Shown one piece after another: positions 49,052 through 50,436 of a stretch of 50,436 bases of DNA. Both the position numbers and the translations under genes were made by a program. The first letter of the stretch is position 1. Each line of letters starts with the position of its first letter. The notes beneath the pieces are model-generated. The model had not been told where the DNA came from and did no database searches. It worked only from the letters and a program-made list of their open reading frames with translations. The stretch spans positions 1 to 50,436 of the forward strand of contig JALOBP010000011.1 in NCBI GenBank assembly GCA_023228295.1. Direction: 5' to 3'. The DNA comes from Methanoregula sp. GTDB lineage: Archaea; Halobacteriota; Methanomicrobia; Methanomicrobiales; Methanospirillaceae.

Positions 49052-49201
49052 CTATAGTGTTTCGCCCCACTCCTGCCAGATAACAATGGTTTTCAGCCGG
49101 GAGTCCCAGCTACGGTCGAAGAGTGCCAGACTGAGCTCCGGATCGAGATGAAGCGGACTGCCATCATGGTCCTGAAATAGCGAGTTTTTCCTGTTTCCTG
49201 A
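49052..49201 (-). pseudogene. start-less ORF remnant upstream of the methyltransferase
   Basis: The minus strand is open for 49 codons after two TAA codons, ending TAG at 49052-49054, and reads SLFQDHDGSPLHLDPELSLA and then FDRSWDSRLKTIVIWQEWGE. The composition looks protein-like, but there is no ATG, GTG or TTG start in frame. It may be the 3' end of a lost gene, possibly the missing restriction partner; chance cannot be excluded. Confidence 0.35.
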
Positions 49202-49319
49202 TTATTACGCCAGCGGGCGTTATCAAACTCATAGATTGGGGAAGAACAAATCCATTCAAGTCTTCCATTTTAATTCGGAAAATTAACAGAAGAGCCGACT
49301 TGAAAATTCCGTTGCAGGG

Positions 49320-49335
49320 ATAAAAGATAAAAAAA
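49320..49335 (-). terminator. frh operon terminator
   Basis: Right after the frhB stop the minus strand reads TTTTTTTATCTTTTATCCC, a U-rich archaeal terminator. Confidence 0.55.
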
Positions 49336-50262
49336 TTAGATGTATGGGTTGCGGAGAGCTTTGCCCACACCGAAAGTTGCGCGCTCTTCGAGAGTCTTCT
49401 TGTTCTTGGAGATCTTCTCGTTGGCGAGCTTGGTAACAAGCTCGAGGCCGGGCTTGACCTTTTCGATGGGCTGGGTCTCGAAGCATCCTGCTGCCATTGC
49501 TTTGCCCCAGACCGAATCTCCGATCTTGGACCTGACAAAGACGGTGCTCCATCCATCGGGGCTGCCGACGGATCCTGTGGAGATGTCACCGAGGTTTGCA
49601 ACATAGTCAAGGCACACGTGGCAACCGGGCTGCTCGTACTTGTGGGTGACCTTGAGCGGTAGCTGGACGACCTGCCCGCGCTTGCCGTATACCCAGAACT
49701 TGCCCTTGCCGATTTCCATCTTCTTGACGGATTCCATCTTCATGGCTGCGTGGTCTTCCACGAGCTGAAGGATGCTCTGGTAGGGGAAGTTCTCCATGCA
49801 GAAGATACCGACTGCGAGTGCAATGCTTGCACCAACATCACGAAGACCGATCGGGTACAGCTGGGCTTTCCTTACAGACTGCATCTGGCAGGGGGTTCCA
49901 ACGATACCTACCTTGTCGAGACCGAAGCTGCGGGTTGCTTCCTTGAGGAGTGCAACGTTCGGACTGATGTTGTACTTGGTACCGGCTGCTGCGATGAGCT
50001 CAGCCTTGGTGTTCACGATCGCCGGGATTGGTCTCCAGGGCTCGATCATATCAAAGTTCGTGCTGTCGAGAATGCACTTGGACGGGTTCTTTGCTGCGAA
50101 CTCCTTGCTCGCTGCAACGATTGCGCCGTCAATGATTCCCTCTTCGAGGGCAAATGCAAACAGCGAGGTAACGATACCGCCATCCTGGGCGTGCTTGAGA
50201 AGCTCCTTGTCGGTGCTTCGGGCTGAGACGCATGATTTGTAATTTCCGAGTTCTGCTCCCAT
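49336..50262 (-). CDS. frhB: F420-reducing hydrogenase, beta subunit
   Basis: 308 aa, FAD- and Fe-S-containing subunit that reduces coenzyme F420. It has SARSTDKELLKHAQDGGIVTSL, AAGTKYNISPNVALLKEA, GTPCQMQSVRKAQLYPIG, GIFCMENFPYQS, and KMEIGKGKFWVYGKRG; EQPGCHVCLDYVA holds the Fe-S Cys pair, and STGSVGSPDGWSTVFVR follows. The order after frhG is that of frhADGB. FpoF and other F420 dehydrogenases share the fold but lack this context. ATG 50260-50262 with AGGTGAT upstream is preferred to GTG 50275-50277. Confidence 0.93.
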   Translation of the reverse strand: MGAELGNYKSCVSARSTDKELLKHAQDGGIVTSLFAFALEEGIIDGAIVAASKEFAAKNPSKCILDSTNFDMIEPWRPIPAIVNTKAELIAAAGTKYNISPNVALLKEATRSFGLDKVGIVGTPCQMQSVRKAQLYPIGLRDVGASIALAVGIFCMENFPYQSILQLVEDHAAMKMESVKKMEIGKGKFWVYGKRGQVVQLPLKVTHKYEQPGCHVCLDYVANLGDISTGSVGSPDGWSTVFVRSKIGDSVWGKAMAAGCFETQPIEKVKPGLELVTKLANEKISKNKKTLEERATFGVGKALRNPYI

Positions 50263-50273
50263 TTCAATCACCT

Positions 50274-50436
50274 TCACTGGAGTGCCGCCATAATGGCCTC
50301 GTTGATCGCCTCGTACTGGCTGATGACATCAGTGTTGAAGAAACTCCTCGGGCACTGCGAATAGCATGCGCCACACTTGATGCACAGGTCGCGCTCACCC
50401 TGGGGCTTTCCGTACTCCATGGTGATTGCATTGACC
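50274..50436 (-). CDS. frhG: F420-reducing hydrogenase, gamma subunit (3' end only)
   Basis: Partial gene cut by the window edge; about 53 residues remain. The sequence VNAITMEYGKPQGERDLC and then IKCGACYSQCPRSF shows a 4Fe-4S-type CxxCxxCxxxCP arrangement. The gene ends TGA just before frhB, with 11 bp between its stop and the frhB ATG. Gene order and the cluster motif give FrhG. Confidence 0.85.
   Translation of the reverse strand, partial: VNAITMEYGKPQGERDLCIKCGACYSQCPRSFFNTDVISQYEAINEAIMAALQ

Noticed and set aside
1..50436. CRISPR arrays, rRNA, tRNA genes or intact insertion sequences
   Set aside because: None seen by reading; no regularly spaced repeats, transposase motifs or cloverleaf sequences were recognised in the short intergenic gaps, though a small RNA gene could be missed by eye.

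Overview
The window is chromosomal DNA from a methanogenic archaeon, most likely a Methanomicrobiales member of the Methanoregula type. The evidence is an F420-reducing hydrogenase (frhB and the end of frhG at the right edge), O-phosphoseryl-tRNA synthetase, an archaeal release factor aRF1, EF-2 with its diphthamide histidine, the wyosine enzyme Taw1, preQ0/archaeosine genes, an archaeal AglB oligosaccharyltransferase and TATA-type promoters, several apparently leaderless. The species assignment is inference. Genes are densely packed with many 1-4 bp overlaps.

Left part (1-15.2 kb, mostly minus strand): AglB lies just downstream of a UDP-GlcNAc operon (glmM-like mutase, two paralogous nucleotidyltransferase/left-handed-beta-helix proteins, glmS), so sugar-nucleotide supply sits next to protein N-glycosylation. 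Upstream of this is a second operon: sufC, a SufB/D-like gene, pcm, a cyclase-family hydrolase and an unassigned 202-aa protein. A beta-class DNA methyltransferase is divergent from sufC. A HAD phosphatase and an anchored transglutaminase-like protein follow.

Middle (15.4-32.2 kb): a plus-strand exonuclease/helicase pair resembles bacterial MrfB/MrfA (YprB/YprA) DNA repair. Next is a small HTH regulator with its DUF2178-like membrane partner, preceded by two near-identical operators around a TATA box. A large minus-strand information-processing block holds queD-queE-queC, nudix, alpha/beta hydrolase, prf1, argS, taw1 and sepS. Divergent from it is the ribosomal operon rpsL-rpsG-EF-2, followed by a lone Ras-like small GTPase.

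Accessory part (32.6-41.6 kb): an arsenic/thiol island. One divergent promoter, flanked by two TTCA-N8-TGAA operators, appears to drive nine minus-strand genes (cupin, ArsP-type permease, an 87-aa Cys-pair protein, thioredoxin-like protein, two DGC-domain proteins, a C_GCAxxG_C_C protein, ACR3 and a small membrane protein). On the plus strand it drives arsR, a broken arsF and arsG. A second ArsR, a GntP-like permease and a third DGC-type protein follow, and the same operator word recurs there. The arsF gene carries one nonsense codon and one single-base deletion.

Right part (41.7-50.4 kb): a flavin-binding oxidase-like protein, a cytosolic and an exported cyclophilin, a Cache-type membrane sensor translationally coupled to a PEGA-repeat surface protein, an aminotransferase, a solitary HicB-like protein, a DEDDh exonuclease-like protein paired with a second DNA methyltransferase, a start-less ORF remnant, and the frh genes. 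I see no CRISPR array, rRNA, tRNA or intact insertion sequence. The most notable items are the operator-defined arsenic regulon with its decayed arsF, the archaeal MrfAB-like pair, the methyltransferase/exonuclease pair, and the palindrome cluster between 32.2 and 32.6 kb.
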